This document shows positions 47,640 through 57,979 of a stretch of DNA of 64,000 nucleotides, piece after piece; the first letter of the stretch is position 1, and every line of letters starts with the position of its first letter. A program made the position numbers and the translations under genes. The DNA comes from Leucobacter komagatae (GTDB lineage Bacteria; Actinomycetota; Actinomycetes; Actinomycetales; Microbacteriaceae): NCBI RefSeq assembly GCF_006716085.1, contig NZ_VFON01000001.1, positions 682,001-746,000 on the forward strand, in the 5' to 3' direction. The notes beneath the pieces were generated by a model, which worked only from the letters and a program-made list of their open reading frames with translations, was not told where the DNA came from and ran no database searches.

Positions 47640-48661
47640 TCCTGATCCTCTCCAAGGGCCGGTGTGCGGGTCTCCCCCGCTGCTGTGGTGTCTGCCGGGG
47701 CGCTGTCTGCCGGGGCGCTGTCTGCCGGGGCGCTGTCTGCCGGGGCGCTGAATGCTTGTGCGCTGTCGGGCGCTTGCCCAGCGGTCGCCGCCGCGCGTTC
47801 CCGTCGCGCGTAGGCGCGCGCCCAATCTACAACGCGTCGGGTGAGCTGTTCCTTCCCGGCGCGGTCAGTCCGGAACGTCACGTCGGCGACCTCGAGGTAG
47901 AGCGGCTTCCGCTCGGCCAGGATCCGTCCCCAGGCCGACGGGTCGTCGCGCAGCAACGGGCGGCGCGAAATGTTCGCGGTGCGAAGCACCGCCTCCTGCG
48001 TCGTCATGAGCAGGATCGTAGGGTGCGCGCGAAGCAACTCGCGCGTCGACTCAGCGAGGACAGCGCCTCCACCGAGGGCGAGGATCCTCGTCCCCTGCTG
48101 CGCAAGCTCCGTGGCAATGATCTCCGCTTCGATACGGCGGAACTCGGCCTCGCCGTGCGCGGCGAAGAAGTCGGTAATCGCTCCGTGCTTGCGCACGAAG
48201 ACGACGTCGCTGTCGACGAACGGGATTCCGAGCTCTTTGGCGACCCGGCGACCGAGGCTCGTCTTTCCCGCGGCCATCGGGCCGACAAACACGATGGTGC
48301 GCGTTGGCAGGCGGTTTCCGCCGCCACGACGGCGCCTGCGTCGTTTCGCGGTCGGGCGATCCTGCGCCGGCGCTGAACCGACTGGTGCCGTGGCCTCGGT
48401 AGTTCTAGGCGCCTGGCCCCGCCCGCCTCCGCGCTGGGAGCGTCGCCGCCGCGAGCGCGAGGCGCCGGTTCCGCCCGGTGGTGTCGGAACAGGCTGGCTC
48501 GCGGCAGGCTGGCTCGCGGCAGGCTGGCCCGTTGCCGGCCGAGCTGCCGCGGGCTGCGACCCTGGCGCCGGCTGCACCCGCACGGGCTGTGTCGGAGGCG
48601 CGGGCTTTGGCGCGGCGACGGGAGCTCCCGCCGGCCGCCCGGCCCTGCGCGAGCCGCTCAC
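47636..48661 (-). CDS. aroK: Shikimate kinase with long low-complexity extensions
   Basis: 341 residues against about 170 for typical AroK. Residues about 120-280 are the kinase: P-loop GPMAAGKT (127-134), the FVDSD shikimate site, GGGAVLAES, and the SRRPLLRDD lid. The N-terminal 115 residues are Pro/Ala/Gln-rich with an Arg cluster, and the C-terminus repeats SAPAD/GAPAD-like units encoded by a DNA repeat at 47689. The start is GTG at 48661, overlapping aroC stop (GTGA). Function of the extensions unknown. Confidence 0.92.
   Translation of the reverse strand: MSGSRRAGRPAGAPVAAPKPAPPTQPVRVQPAPGSQPAAARPATGQPAASQPAASQPVPTPPGGTGASRSRRRRSQRGGGRGQAPRTTEATAPVGSAPAQDRPTAKRRRRRRGGGNRLPTRTIVFVGPMAAGKTSLGRRVAKELGIPFVDSDVVFVRKHGAITDFFAAHGEAEFRRIEAEIIATELAQQGTRILALGGGAVLAESTRELLRAHPTILLMTTQEAVLRTANISRRPLLRDDPSAWGRILAERKPLYLEVADVTFRTDRAGKEQLTRRVVDWARAYARRERAAATAGQAPDSAQAFSAPADSAPADSAPADSAPADTTAAGETRTPALGEDQD
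47689..47750. repeat. In-gene tandem repeat at the aroK 3' end
   Basis: Four copies of GCTGTCTGCCGGGGC (15 bp, in frame) encode a repeated APADS motif at the C-terminus of AroK. Confidence 0.9.
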
Positions 48662-49854
48662 GACTCGCGGGCGGTCGCGAGTTGCGTCGGGATCTCTGCG
48701 AGATAGCTGTCGAGGTTGCGCTTCGTCTCACGGAGGCTGTCGCCCCCGAACTTCTCCACGACTGCCTCGGCGAGCACGAGGGCGACCATCGCCTCGGCAA
48801 CAACACCGGCAGCGGGAACAGCCGAGACGTCAGAGCGCTGGTGGTGCGCCTTCGCCTCTTCCCCGGTCGCGACATCAATGGTAGGGAGCGCGTGAGGCAC
48901 GGTGGCGATGGGCTTCATGCCCGCGCGAACGCGCAGTACCTGCCCGGTCGTCATGCCGCCCTCGATGCCACCCGCGCGCCCCGTCTCGCGGACGATCTCG
49001 CCGTCGCGCAGGTGAAGCTCATCGTGGGCGACAGAGCCGCGACGGCGGGTGGTCTCGAAGCCGTCGCCGACCTCGACCCCCTTGATCGCCTGAATGCCCA
49101 TGAGTGCGCCAGCGAGGCGCGAATCAAGTCGCCGATCCCAGTGCACGTAAGAGCCGAGCCCCGGGGGCAGCCCGTAGGCGAGCACCTCGACGATGCCGCC
49201 AATCGTGTCGCCCGACTTCTTCGTGTCGTCGACCTCTTCGACCATGCGCGCACTCGTCGCGGCGTCGAAGCACCGCAGCGGGTCGGCGTCGAGCGCAGCG
49301 ACGTCTTCGGGGCGTGGCAGCGCGGCCTCTGCGGGCGCGACGACGTCGCCGATCGAGACCGTGTGGCTCACAAGCCTGATGCCGAGCTCCTGCAGGAACG
49401 AGCGTGCGACCGCGCCGAGCGCGACTCGCGCGGCCGTCTCGCGAGCGCTCGCGCGCTCGAGCACGGGCCGGGCCTCATCAAAGCCGTACTTCTGCATACC
49501 GACGAGGTCTGCGTGCCCCGGCCGCGGGCGCGTGAGCGCAGCCCCACGCCCACGGGACTTCTCAGAAAGCTCAGACTTCTCGGGGCTCATCACCTCGGCC
49601 CACTTCGGCCACTCGGTGTTGCCGATGCGAATCGCGACGGGGCCGCCAATGGTGACCCCCTGCACGACGCCGCCCGACATGTTGAGTTCGTCCTGCTCGA
49701 ACTTCATGCGCGAACCGCGTCCATAGCCAAGCTTGCGGCGCGCGAGATCCTCTCGGATCGCGTCGAGGGAGATCGGCACGCCAGCGGGCATACCCTCGAT
49801 GACAGCAATGAGTTCAGGGCCGTGGGATTCCCCGGCAGTAAGCCAACGAAGCAT
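48658..49854 (-). CDS. aroC: Chorismate synthase
   Basis: Final step of the shikimate pathway, EPSP to chorismate with reduced FMN. 398 residues with [18 protein letters not shown] at the N-terminus, the [14 protein letters not shown] segment and [11 protein letters not shown], all hallmarks. Overlaps aroK by 4 bp and starts 5 bp after the aroE stop. Confidence 0.96.
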   Translation of the reverse strand: MLRWLTAGESHGPELIAVIEGMPAGVPISLDAIREDLARRKLGYGRGSRMKFEQDELNMSGGVVQGVTIGGPVAIRIGNTEWPKWAEVMSPEKSELSEKSRGRGAALTRPRPGHADLVGMQKYGFDEARPVLERASARETAARVALGAVARSFLQELGIRLVSHTVSIGDVVAPAEAALPRPEDVAALDADPLRCFDAATSARMVEEVDDTKKSGDTIGGIVEVLAYGLPPGLGSYVHWDRRLDSRLAGALMGIQAIKGVEVGDGFETTRRRGSVAHDELHLRDGEIVRETGRAGGIEGGMTTGQVLRVRAGMKPIATVPHALPTIDVATGEEAKAHHQRSDVSAVPAAGVVAEAMVALVLAEAVVEKFGGDSLRETKRNLDSYLAEIPTQLATARES

Positions 49855-49859
49855 AGGGT

Positions 49860-50702
49860 CTATCTTTCCACACTCGCGGCGCGCATGGCCGCGAGCACTG
49901 TTTGCTCATCGGCGACAGGTTCGTTCGGGTCGCCGTTTCTAAAAATTCTGATCTGTACGAGCGCCTGCTCGATGAGCATGTCGAGCCCGGCGTGAGCATC
50001 GGTTCCGGCGCTACGCCAGCGCGTCGCGAGGGGCGACGGCCAGGGATCGTAGGCGACATCGAACAGCGGCACGCCGAGCAGTGCCGGGTCGAGCTCGATG
50101 CCAGCAGTCACGTGGCCGGGCAGCGTCGAGATCACGAGCGTCGCAGGGAAGCCGGGCGCGTCGCCGAGCGCGAGGCCACTCATGCCGTCACCGAACCGGG
50201 CAGCAAGGTCGCCGGCAGCCTCGGGCCGCCGCGCCGCGACAGCGACGCGCTCAGCGCCGAGCGAACGGGCGGCAAGGATCGCCGACACCGCGGTCGCGCC
50301 GGCACCGAGCACGACCGTCGAGGTCGCATCGAGACCGGCGTTCTGGATCGCGCGAGCGAGCCCCGCGACGTCCGTGTTGAAGCCAACCCAGCCTCCGCGA
50401 TCCCCTGAAGCGCGCACGAGTGTGTTCACGACACCGCTCTCACGCGCGACCGGGTCGACGTCGACGGCGAGCCGCGCAGCCTCCTCTTTGAGGGGCATGG
50501 TCAGCGATAGCCCAAGCCACTCGGGGCCGAGCCCCGCGAGGAAAGCCTTGAGCTCGGGGGCGTCAACCTCGAATCGGTCGTAGCTCCACGGGAGCCCAAG
50601 CACCTCGTATGCCGCGCGATGGATCGCTGGCGACTTGGAGTGCGCGATCGGCTTACCGAGCACACCGAGCTTGGCGCTCTCCGCCTGCCGGGAATTGGTC
50701 AT
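49860..50702 (-). CDS. aroE: Shikimate dehydrogenase
   Basis: Reduces dehydroshikimate to shikimate with NADPH. 280 residues with [22 protein letters not shown], the substrate motif [21 protein letters not shown], and the NADP fold [13 protein letters not shown]. Its ATG lies inside one copy of a 16-bp duplication whose other copy contains the mltG stop. No clear ribosome site is seen; it may rely on coupling with mltG. Confidence 0.94.
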   Translation of the reverse strand: MTNSRQAESAKLGVLGKPIAHSKSPAIHRAAYEVLGLPWSYDRFEVDAPELKAFLAGLGPEWLGLSLTMPLKEEAARLAVDVDPVARESGVVNTLVRASGDRGGWVGFNTDVAGLARAIQNAGLDATSTVVLGAGATAVSAILAARSLGAERVAVAARRPEAAGDLAARFGDGMSGLALGDAPGFPATLVISTLPGHVTAGIELDPALLGVPLFDVAYDPWPSPLATRWRSAGTDAHAGLDMLIEQALVQIRIFRNGDPNEPVADEQTVLAAMRAASVER

Positions 50703-50745
50703 GACTCAGTCACAGCTCGTTCCAAATGCCAGTACTTTCCATGAC

Positions 50746-51891
50746 TCAGTCACAGTACTTTCCGCCCTCGGCGCGGTGCGCGGTGCACCACTCGCTAAGC
50801 TTCTCGACATTCTGCTGGTGCTGCTCGGCGGTCTCGGCGAACTCGGTCTCGCCGCTCGACAGATCAACGGGCATGAAGTACAGCCACGGGCCGCTCGCGG
50901 GGTTCGTGGCGGCCTCGATCGCGGTGTCGCCCGGCAGCGAGATCGGGCCGGCGGGCAGCCCTGGGTTCGCGTAGGTGTTGTACTTGTTCGACTTGTCGGC
51001 GCGCTCCTCATCGGTCGTCCACACGGTGTGCGTGTTGCCGGTGCCGTACGAGACCGTCGCATCCGACTGCAGCAGCATGTCGATGTCGATGCGGTTGAGG
51101 AAGACTCGGGCGACCTTCGGGAAGTCCTCAAGCCGTGACCCTGCCTCGCGCTGCACCATCGCCGCGAGGGTGAGCACACGCCAGGCGTCCTCGTGCGCAA
51201 CGCCGTGCTGGTCGAGCGCCTGCCACATGCGGTCCACCATCGTCTGGATGATTGACTCGGCCGTGTCGTCGGGCTCAAACGTGTAGGTCGCCGGGAACAG
51301 GAAGCCCTCGATCGATGGGAACTCAGCGGGCACGCCGAACGCAGCGGGGTTCGCAGCGGCGGCCTGAAAGTCCTCAAACGGAATGTTCACGACGCCCGCG
51401 GTGAGTTCGAGCGCGTCGAGCGCGGCCATGCCCTCCGGGATCGTGACGGTGAGTTCCATCCGGTTCGCATCGTCCTGGAGAGCTGCGAGCGCTGCGGCCG
51501 CGCTCATCTGCTGCTTCAAGCGGTACGTGCCGACCTGGAAGTTCACTTCCTCGGGCTGCTGCAGTAGCAGGTCGTAGAAGGCCTCCGACGTCTTTACGAC
51601 GTCAGCATTCGCGAGCGCAGCAGCGACGTCGCCGCCGATCTGGCCCTCGGTGATGGTGAGCAGCACTTCACCGTGCCCCTCGCCCTCGTAATCGTTCGAG
51701 GTCCAGCCAAGCGCCTGTGAGATCTTGTCGCCGTACGAGCTCCAGACCCACGCCGCGCCACCGCCGATGAGCAGCAGCATGACGATGAGCACGGACGAGA
51801 TGACAATCCGGCCGCGCCTGCGCGAGCTACGCTCCTCCTCGTTCAGTTCGCGCGCCTCACGGCGCCCACGGCGCGTCTCCTGCTCAGTCAC
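50746..51891 (-). CDS. mltG: Endolytic murein transglycosylase MltG (YceG)
   Basis: 381 residues: a cytoplasmic basic head, a membrane helix (about 29-51), then the YceG domain with LysM-like part and the catalytic Glu in TLAAMVQREAGSR, followed by FLNRIDIDMLLQSDATVSYGTG. It cuts nascent peptidoglycan at the membrane. The ATG overlaps the ruvX stop by 4 bp. ruvX-mltG-aroE order is common in actinobacteria. Confidence 0.94.
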   Translation of the reverse strand: MTEQETRRGRREARELNEEERSSRRRGRIVISSVLIVMLLLIGGGAAWVWSSYGDKISQALGWTSNDYEGEGHGEVLLTITEGQIGGDVAAALANADVVKTSEAFYDLLLQQPEEVNFQVGTYRLKQQMSAAAALAALQDDANRMELTVTIPEGMAALDALELTAGVVNIPFEDFQAAAANPAAFGVPAEFPSIEGFLFPATYTFEPDDTAESIIQTMVDRMWQALDQHGVAHEDAWRVLTLAAMVQREAGSRLEDFPKVARVFLNRIDIDMLLQSDATVSYGTGNTHTVWTTDEERADKSNKYNTYANPGLPAGPISLPGDTAIEAATNPASGPWLYFMPVDLSSGETEFAETAEQHQQNVEKLSEWCTAHRAEGGKYCD

Positions 51892-52397
51892 GGGGTCTCC
51901 TCGTTGTTCAGGTGCTGTTCTGTGGGCGCCACGACCTCGCCCGGCGCCTCGTTTCGATTGCGCTCAACGTCAAGCGCGTGCTGCAAGATGACGACGGCTG
52001 CCGCCTGGTCGATGACCCCGCGGCTCTCCTTGGTCTTGCGCCCGGCCTGCCGGAGCTGGCCCTGGGCAGAGACGGTCGAGAGCCGCTCGTCGACGAGGCG
52101 CACCTCGCGTGCGCCCGAGAGCCTGTCCGCTAGCGCCTGCGCGAAGCCGACGGCGTCGTCGGTCGATAAGGTGCGCTCGCCACGCAGGTTGAGCGGCAGC
52201 CCGACGATAACCTCGAGCGCCTCGTACTCGGTCGCGAGCTCAACCAGGCGCGCGATGTCCGCGCCAGGCTCGGCCTCGCGCTTGACGGTCTCGACCGGCG
52301 TCGCGAGCATGCCGTGCAGGTCAGACCGGGCAACGCCGATGCGAGCCTTGCCAACGTCGATCCCGAGCCGTACCCCAGAGCGCATCCCCGAGCTCAC
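51888..52397 (-). CDS. ruvX: Holliday-junction resolvase-like nuclease RuvX (YqgF)
   Basis: 169 residues of the RNase H-like YqgF fold: LGIDVGKARIGVA (first Asp), later GLPLNLRGE, and VRLVDERLSTVSA (Glu). It acts in rRNA processing or junction resolution. It starts 3 bp after alaS stops and overlaps mltG. Confidence 0.93.
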   Translation of the reverse strand: MSSGMRSGVRLGIDVGKARIGVARSDLHGMLATPVETVKREAEPGADIARLVELATEYEALEVIVGLPLNLRGERTLSTDDAVGFAQALADRLSGAREVRLVDERLSTVSAQGQLRQAGRKTKESRGVIDQAAAVVILQHALDVERNRNEAPGEVVAPTEQHLNNEETP

Positions 52398-52400
52398 CGC

Positions 52401-55085
52401 CTACGCCTCGATCGTGCGGCGCATCTCGGCGAGCGCTGCCGGGATCTGCGAGGGGTCAGTGCCGCCCCCCTGCGCGAGGTCGGGCTTGCCGCCGCCTCCA
52501 CCACCGAGCACTTGAGCGCCCCGCTTCGCGAGGTCGCCCGCCTTGACACCGAGTTCGCGCGCGGCCGCAGTCGTCGCCGCGATGACGACAGGCTTGCCTT
52601 CGGCCACCGTACCCGCGAGCAGCACGACGCCCGGCTCGGAACCGAACTTGTCGCGAAGCTGAGTGACGAGGCCACGGAGGTCATCTGGAGACCCGACAGT
52701 GCCGAGGTCTGCCGAGACCAGCGCGACCGATCCTGCCCGCTCCGCACCCGCGAACAGTTCGGGGACGCGCTCTGCGAGCTTCGCGGCCTCGAGCGCCGCG
52801 ATCTTCTTTTCGGCGGCACGCAACTGCGCGCTGAGATCCTCAACGCGCGAAACGACCTCGCTGCGCGGCACGCGCAGCCCGCCCGCGAGCTGCTGCACGA
52901 TGAGCCGCTCGGCGGCGAAGCTCTGGAACGCCTCAAGGCCAACGAGCGACTCGACACGACGATTCGTGGAGCCGACCGAGCTCTCGGACACAAGATTGAT
53001 CATGCCGACCTCAGCCGCGGTCGCGACGTGCGTTCCCGCGCACAGCTCGCGTGACCACTCGCCGCCGATGTCGACGACGCGCACGCGCTCGCCGTACTTC
53101 TCACCGAAGAGCGCCATCGCACCCATCGCCTTCGCGTCGTCGAGCGCCATCTCGCGGGTCACGACCGCGTAGTTCGAGCGGATCGCGAGGTTCGAGATCT
53201 CCTCAATCTCGCTCTTCGTGGCCGCGCTCAGCGCCTCGGAGTGCGTGAAGTCGAGACGCATGTAGCCGGCCTTGTTGTAGGAGCCTGCCTGGTGCGCGTT
53301 CGGGCCGAGCACGTCGCGGAGCGCCGCGTGCACGATGTGCGTCGCAGAGTGTGCCTGGGTGGCGCCGCGGCGGTAGTCAGCGTCGACGCGGGTCTCGGCG
53401 CGCGCGTCCACGCCAATGCTGCCCACGGTGACCTTGACAGTGTGCACGATGAGCCCGGGCACGGGCTTCTGCACGTCGAGCACCTCGGCCTCGAACCCGT
53501 CACCAACGATCACGCCATTGTCAGAATCCTGACCGCCCGACTCAGCGAACAGCGCGGTCTCGGCGAGCACGAGCTCGGCGATCTCACCCTCGCGGGCCTC
53601 TTGCGCGGGCGCACCGTCAACGACGATGCCGAGCACCTTGCTCTCGTGAACGAGCGAGTCGTAGCCCACGAATGCGGTCTCGCCCAGGCCGCGAAGCTCC
53701 TTGTAGACGGCGAGGTCAGCGCGCTGCCCCTTCTTCGCCTTCGCGTCAGCCTTTGCGCGGTCGCGCTGCTCCTGCATCAGGGTCGCGAACACCTCGCGAT
53801 CCACGGATACGCCCGCTTCCTCCGCGATCTCGAGCGTGAGCTCAACCGGGAAGCCGTGGGTGTCGTGCAGCAGGAAGGCGGTGTCGCCGTCAACGCTCGC
53901 TCCGGTGGATCCAGCCTTGCCCGGCTGCGAGGCAGACACCGCCGCCTCGATAGCGCTGTCAAGAATCTGGATGCCGCTCGCGAGCGTGCGCAGGAACGTC
54001 TTCTCCTCGGCGTACGCGACGCGCGAGATAAAGTCGAAGTTCTCGGCAACCTCGGGGTACGCGGCCTGCATCGCGTCGCGCGATACCGGGAAGAGTTCAG
54101 CGAAGCTCGGACCGTTCACCCCGAGCAGCCGCATCGACAGGGTCACACGCCGCAGGAGGCGCCGCAGGATGTAGCCGCGACCCTCGTTCGACGGCGTCAC
54201 GCCATCGCCGATGAGCATGAGGCCGCTGCGCACGTGGTCGGCGATCACCCGAAGCCGCACGTCGTCCTCGATAGCGGCACCGTAGGTCTTGCCCGCGAGC
54301 TCGGCAGCGCGATCGAGCACCGGGCGAACCTGGTCGATCTCGTACATGTTGTTGACGCCCTGCTTGATGAACGCGACGCGCTCAAGGCCCATGCCCGTGT
54401 CAATGTTCTGCTTGGGCAGGTCGCCGACGATCGTGAAGTCGAGCTTCGACTTCACGTCGGCGATCTGGTACTGCATGAAGACGAGGTTCCAGATCTCGAC
54501 GTACCGGTCGTCGTCGGTGGCGGGCCCGCCGTCGATCCCGTACTCGGGGCCGAGGTCGAAGAAGATCTCGGAGCAGGGGCCGGCGGGGCCGGGCTGCCCG
54601 GTCGACCAGTAGTTCGTATCCTTGCCGAGGCGCTGGATGCGCTCGTCAGGCAGCGACGAGTGCTGCTGCCAGAGCGCGAAGGCCTCATCGTCCTCCTCGT
54701 ACACGGTGACCCACAGGTCGTCGGGCGAGAAGCCGAGGCCACCGTCGGCCTCCGAGGTCGTCAGCAGCTCCCACGCAAACTTGATTGCGCCTTCCTTGAA
54801 GTAGTCGCCGAACGAGAAGTTGCCGCACATCTGGAAGAACGTGCCGTGACGCGGCGTCTTGCCGACCTCTTCGATGTCGTTCGTGCGGATGCACTTCTGC
54901 ACGCTCGTCGCCCGGTCGTACGGCGCGGGGACGAGGCCAGAGAGATACGGCACGAAGGGAACCATGCCCGCGACCGTGAACATCAGGCTCGGGTCATCGC
55001 TCACGAGCGACGCGGAGGGCACTACCGTGTGGCCTCGCTGCTCGAAGAAGTTCAGCCAGCGGCGTTGAATCTCGGCGGTCTGCAT
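52401..55085 (-). CDS. alaS: Alanyl-tRNA synthetase
   Basis: 894 residues. N-terminal class II catalytic core (MQTAEIQRRWLNFFEQRGHT, SLMFTVAGMVPFVPYL), tRNA-recognition region, editing domain with HSATHIVHAAL and CAGTHVATAAE (HXXXH and Cys-His metal sites), and the C-terminal C-Ala part. A longer frame from 55214 is rejected since the conserved protein starts at 55085. It heads the alaS-ruvX-mltG-aroE chain. Confidence 0.96.
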   Translation of the reverse strand: MQTAEIQRRWLNFFEQRGHTVVPSASLVSDDPSLMFTVAGMVPFVPYLSGLVPAPYDRATSVQKCIRTNDIEEVGKTPRHGTFFQMCGNFSFGDYFKEGAIKFAWELLTTSEADGGLGFSPDDLWVTVYEEDDEAFALWQQHSSLPDERIQRLGKDTNYWSTGQPGPAGPCSEIFFDLGPEYGIDGGPATDDDRYVEIWNLVFMQYQIADVKSKLDFTIVGDLPKQNIDTGMGLERVAFIKQGVNNMYEIDQVRPVLDRAAELAGKTYGAAIEDDVRLRVIADHVRSGLMLIGDGVTPSNEGRGYILRRLLRRVTLSMRLLGVNGPSFAELFPVSRDAMQAAYPEVAENFDFISRVAYAEEKTFLRTLASGIQILDSAIEAAVSASQPGKAGSTGASVDGDTAFLLHDTHGFPVELTLEIAEEAGVSVDREVFATLMQEQRDRAKADAKAKKGQRADLAVYKELRGLGETAFVGYDSLVHESKVLGIVVDGAPAQEAREGEIAELVLAETALFAESGGQDSDNGVIVGDGFEAEVLDVQKPVPGLIVHTVKVTVGSIGVDARAETRVDADYRRGATQAHSATHIVHAALRDVLGPNAHQAGSYNKAGYMRLDFTHSEALSAATKSEIEEISNLAIRSNYAVVTREMALDDAKAMGAMALFGEKYGERVRVVDIGGEWSRELCAGTHVATAAEVGMINLVSESSVGSTNRRVESLVGLEAFQSFAAERLIVQQLAGGLRVPRSEVVSRVEDLSAQLRAAEKKIAALEAAKLAERVPELFAGAERAGSVALVSADLGTVGSPDDLRGLVTQLRDKFGSEPGVVLLAGTVAEGKPVVIAATTAAARELGVKAGDLAKRGAQVLGGGGGGKPDLAQGGGTDPSQIPAALAEMRRTIEA

Positions 55086-55241
55086 GTTTGGTGCTTCGTC
55101 CTTTGTGGTGCGTTGGTGCGTGGTTGCCCTTGAGGCATAATTGCCGACGCCGGGTCGGCGGCAGCCGAAGCTGCGGGTCATCTGGGAATCAGGAAGATCA
55201 GGATCGGGGCACACGCCTGGCGCGCCCCGAGCCCAACGGCC

Positions 55242-55472
55242 CTATGCGTCTTTGCTGTCGAGGCCTTTGAGCGTCCGCTCGAGGTCTTCGTCGAACTGCT
55301 CGCGCTCTGCGGCTTCGTAGCCGCTCGAGAACGCCGTCGACAGCTCAGTGATGCCGCGATTGACGCGCTCGAAGAAGCGGCGCCCTCCCGGGCTCTGGTT
55401 CACGAAGTGCGCGGCGACAAAGCCCGTCGCAACTCCGAACACGAACACGAATAGTTTCCGCACCTCTTCCAC
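55242..55472 (-). CDS. Small membrane protein between rpsD and alaS
   Basis: 76 residues with one N-terminal hydrophobic helix (LFVFVFGVATGFVAAHFV, 7-24) and an acidic amphipathic tail. A gene of this type often lies between rpsD and alaS in actinobacteria, without known function. It could anchor a partner at the membrane; no motif is visible. Confidence 0.7.
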   Translation of the reverse strand: MEEVRKLFVFVFGVATGFVAAHFVNQSPGGRRFFERVNRGITELSTAFSSGYEAAEREQFDEDLERTLKGLDSKDA

Positions 55473-55549
55473 CCTCCCGTGGTGTCGCGGCGACCCTGTG
55501 CGCGCCGCGGAACGATCCTGGTCAAGCTTAACCGGTATCGCATGCTAGA

Positions 55550-55599
55550 AACGCCTGAGGGCGCTGGATTCCTTCCGGATTCCAGCGCCCTCAGGCGTT
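55550..55599 (-). terminator. Terminator of rpsD
   Basis: A 19-bp perfect inverted repeat AACGCCTGAGGGCGCTGGA/TCCAGCGCCCTCAGGCGTT lies just after the rpsD stop and, on the minus strand, is followed by TTTCT. It is a strong intrinsic terminator. Confidence 0.9.
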
Positions 55600-55604
55600 C
55601 AGGC

Positions 55605-56234
55605 TTAGCGCCCCGAGTAGTACTCGACGACGAGCTGAACTTCACAGGTCACGGGGACCTCAGCGCGCTTCGGGCGACGAACGAGGCGAGCCTCGAGCTT
55701 GTCGAGCGAAACCTCGAGGTAACCGGGGACTGCGGGAAGAACCTCAGCGTGGCCACCAGCGGCAGCAACCTGGAACGGCTCGAGAGCCTCCGAGCGCTCC
55801 TTCACGTGGATGAGCTGGCCCGGCTTCACGCGGAACGACGGGCGGTCAACGAGCTTGCCGTCGACGAGGATGTGACGGTGCACGACGAGCTGGCGAGCCT
55901 GTGCGGTGGTGCGGGCGAAGCCTGCACGGAGCACGAGGGCGTCAAGGCGCATCTCGAGGAGCTCGACGAGGTTCTCACCGGTCAGGCCGTCCTGACGACG
56001 TGCCTCGTTGAAGGTGATGACGAGCTGCTTCTCGCGGATGCCATACTGAGCGCGCAGACGCTGCTTCTCGCGGAGACGAACTGCGTAGTCGCTGTCGCTC
56101 TTACGCTTGGTGCGGCCGTGCTGGCCGGGGCCGTAGGGGCGCTTCTCGAGGTAGCGAGCAGCCTTCGGCGTAAGGGCAATGCCAAGCGAGCGCGACAGGC
56201 GCGTCTTGGAACGGGTACGTGACGTAGTCGACAC
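55605..56234 (-). CDS. rpsD: Ribosomal protein S4
   Basis: 209 residues, RNA-binding primary 30S protein. The N-terminal KTRLSRSLGIALTPKAARYLEKRPYGPGQHG, and the S4 domain RLDALVLRAGFARTTAQARQLVVHRHILVDG, are typical. The start is GTG at 56234 after AAAGGA; the ORF upstream to 56435 is out of family. It is transcribed alone and ends at the hairpin at 55550. Confidence 0.95.
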   Translation of the reverse strand: MSTTSRTRSKTRLSRSLGIALTPKAARYLEKRPYGPGQHGRTKRKSDSDYAVRLREKQRLRAQYGIREKQLVITFNEARRQDGLTGENLVELLEMRLDALVLRAGFARTTAQARQLVVHRHILVDGKLVDRPSFRVKPGQLIHVKERSEALEPFQVAAAGGHAEVLPAVPGYLEVSLDKLEARLVRRPKRAEVPVTCEVQLVVEYYSGR

Positions 56235-56510
56235 GGGTATCCTTTCGGGTTTCTGACGGGCACGCGCGGGTGCGCGGCCACATGTTCTCTCGGCCACGCT
56301 GCGCCCGCATTCAGGGCTTTCGCTCGAAATGCACGCGACGCAGCAAACCGTTTTCGGTGAGGGAACGACCGTTGCAGAAACCCGGCTACAGGGCACCTGC
56401 CATTCACTACCCGCTGCAGCCTGCCGCGGGAGCAATGTTGGCCAGTGATCAGCCTAGCAGATCAGGGCGAGCAACCACGAGTCGGCGGCGGGCACGCGAG
56501 AGCCTCACCC

Positions 56511-57857
56511 CTATTCGCCGCGCGTGATGCGCCGAATCTTCTCGAGCCGCTCCGACACCTCACGCTCATTTCCGTGCGTTGTGGGGTTGTAGTAGGTCGC
56601 GGACGCGATCTCGTCAGGGAGGTACTGCTGCCGCAGCACTCCGCGCGGGTCGGAGTGCGGGTAGCGGTAGCCCTTGCCGTGACCGAATTTCTTGGCGCCC
56701 GGGTAGTGCGCGTCGCGCAGCGGCTTCGGTACCGCCCCGAAGCGGCCGGCCTTCACGTCGGAAATGGCTGCGTCGATCGCCGAGATCACTGCGTTCGACT
56801 TCGGCGCGGTCGCAATATAGATCGTCGCTTCAGCGAGCGGTATCCGCGCCTCAGGGAGGCCGATGAGCTGCGTCGCCTGCGCGGCCGCGACCGCGATGGT
56901 GAGCGCCTGCGGGTCGGCGAGGCCGACGTCCTCTGCCGCGTGCACCATGAGCCGCCTGGCAATGAAACGCGGATCCTCCCCAGCCTCGATCATCCGAGCG
57001 AGGTAGTGGATCGCGGCGTCGGGGTCAGAGCCGCGCATCGATTTGATGAAGGCGCTCACAACGTCGTAGTGCTGGTCGCCGTCTTTGTCGTACCGCAGCA
57101 GAGCACGGTCGACGGAAATCGACACGATCTCCGCGGTGATCTGCGGGAGGGCGTCCGTGGGGGCTGTGCCCTCGCCGCCGTCCACGAGGGCGAGCGCGGA
57201 ACCGGCCGCGGCCTCGAGGCCCGTGAGCGCCCGGCGGGCGTCGCCCGAGGAGAGCTGCACGAGCGCGTCGCAGCCCTCTTCGGTGAGCTCAACAGCGCCC
57301 GCGAGCCCGCGCGGGTCGCTCGTCGCGCGGTTCAGCAGCTCGGCGATATCGGCGTCGCTGAGGGACTCGAGCGTGAGCAGCAGCGAACGCGAGAGCAGCG
57401 GGCTAATCACCGAGAACGACGGGTTCTCGGTGGTGGCCGCGATGAGCGTCACCCACCCATTCTCAACACCGGGCAACAGCGCGTCTTGCTGGGCTTTGGT
57501 AAAGCGGTGGATCTCATCGAGAAAGAGCACGGTCGCGATGTCGTACAGGTCGCGGTCGTTGAGCGCGCGCTCCATCACCGCACGCACGTCTTTGATACCG
57601 GCCGTCACCGCCGACAGCTCAACGAAGCGGCGGCCGCTCGTGTGCGCGATCGCCTGAGCCATCGTCGTCTTGCCAGTGCCAGGCGGACCCCACAGGATGA
57701 CGGAGACGGCGGAGCCCTCACTGTCGCTCGCGATGACGCGCAGCGGCGAGCCCTGGCCGAGCAAATGCTTCTGCCCGACGACCTCATCGAGCGATCGCGG
57801 GCGCATTCGAACGGCGAGCGGCGCGGTCGCAGCGGTCGAGCCTGAAATCTGGGTCAC
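56511..57857 (-). CDS. rarA: Replication-associated recombination protein A (MgsA/WRNIP1-type AAA ATPase)
   Basis: 448 residues. AAA core with Walker [12 protein letters not shown] and Walker [10 protein letters not shown], sensor [10 protein letters not shown], then the tetramerisation region ending [15 protein letters not shown]. It acts at stalled forks with SSB. It is upstream of rpsD in the same orientation, with 276 bp between. Confidence 0.95.
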   Translation of the reverse strand: MTQISGSTAATAPLAVRMRPRSLDEVVGQKHLLGQGSPLRVIASDSEGSAVSVILWGPPGTGKTTMAQAIAHTSGRRFVELSAVTAGIKDVRAVMERALNDRDLYDIATVLFLDEIHRFTKAQQDALLPGVENGWVTLIAATTENPSFSVISPLLSRSLLLTLESLSDADIAELLNRATSDPRGLAGAVELTEEGCDALVQLSSGDARRALTGLEAAAGSALALVDGGEGTAPTDALPQITAEIVSISVDRALLRYDKDGDQHYDVVSAFIKSMRGSDPDAAIHYLARMIEAGEDPRFIARRLMVHAAEDVGLADPQALTIAVAAAQATQLIGLPEARIPLAEATIYIATAPKSNAVISAIDAAISDVKAGRFGAVPKPLRDAHYPGAKKFGHGKGYRYPHSDPRGVLRQQYLPDEIASATYYNPTTHGNEREVSERLEKIRRITRGE

Positions 57858-57979
57858 ACATTAATGCTACCGAGCACCCCTGACAATCATGCTCCCGGGG
57901 GCGCTCTGTGGCATAGTGGAGGGGTCTATCTAGTAACGCGGTCGGTACAGCCGATCCCACACGACAGGTGAGCAACACG

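Noticed and set aside
54859..55214. Upstream extended start for alaS at 55214
   Set aside because: The conserved catalytic core begins at 55085, and the extension has no family similarity.
57858..57979. Additional small gene between rarA and the DUF349 gene
   Set aside because: The gap holds only the divergent promoter region; no frame with a ribosome site is visible.
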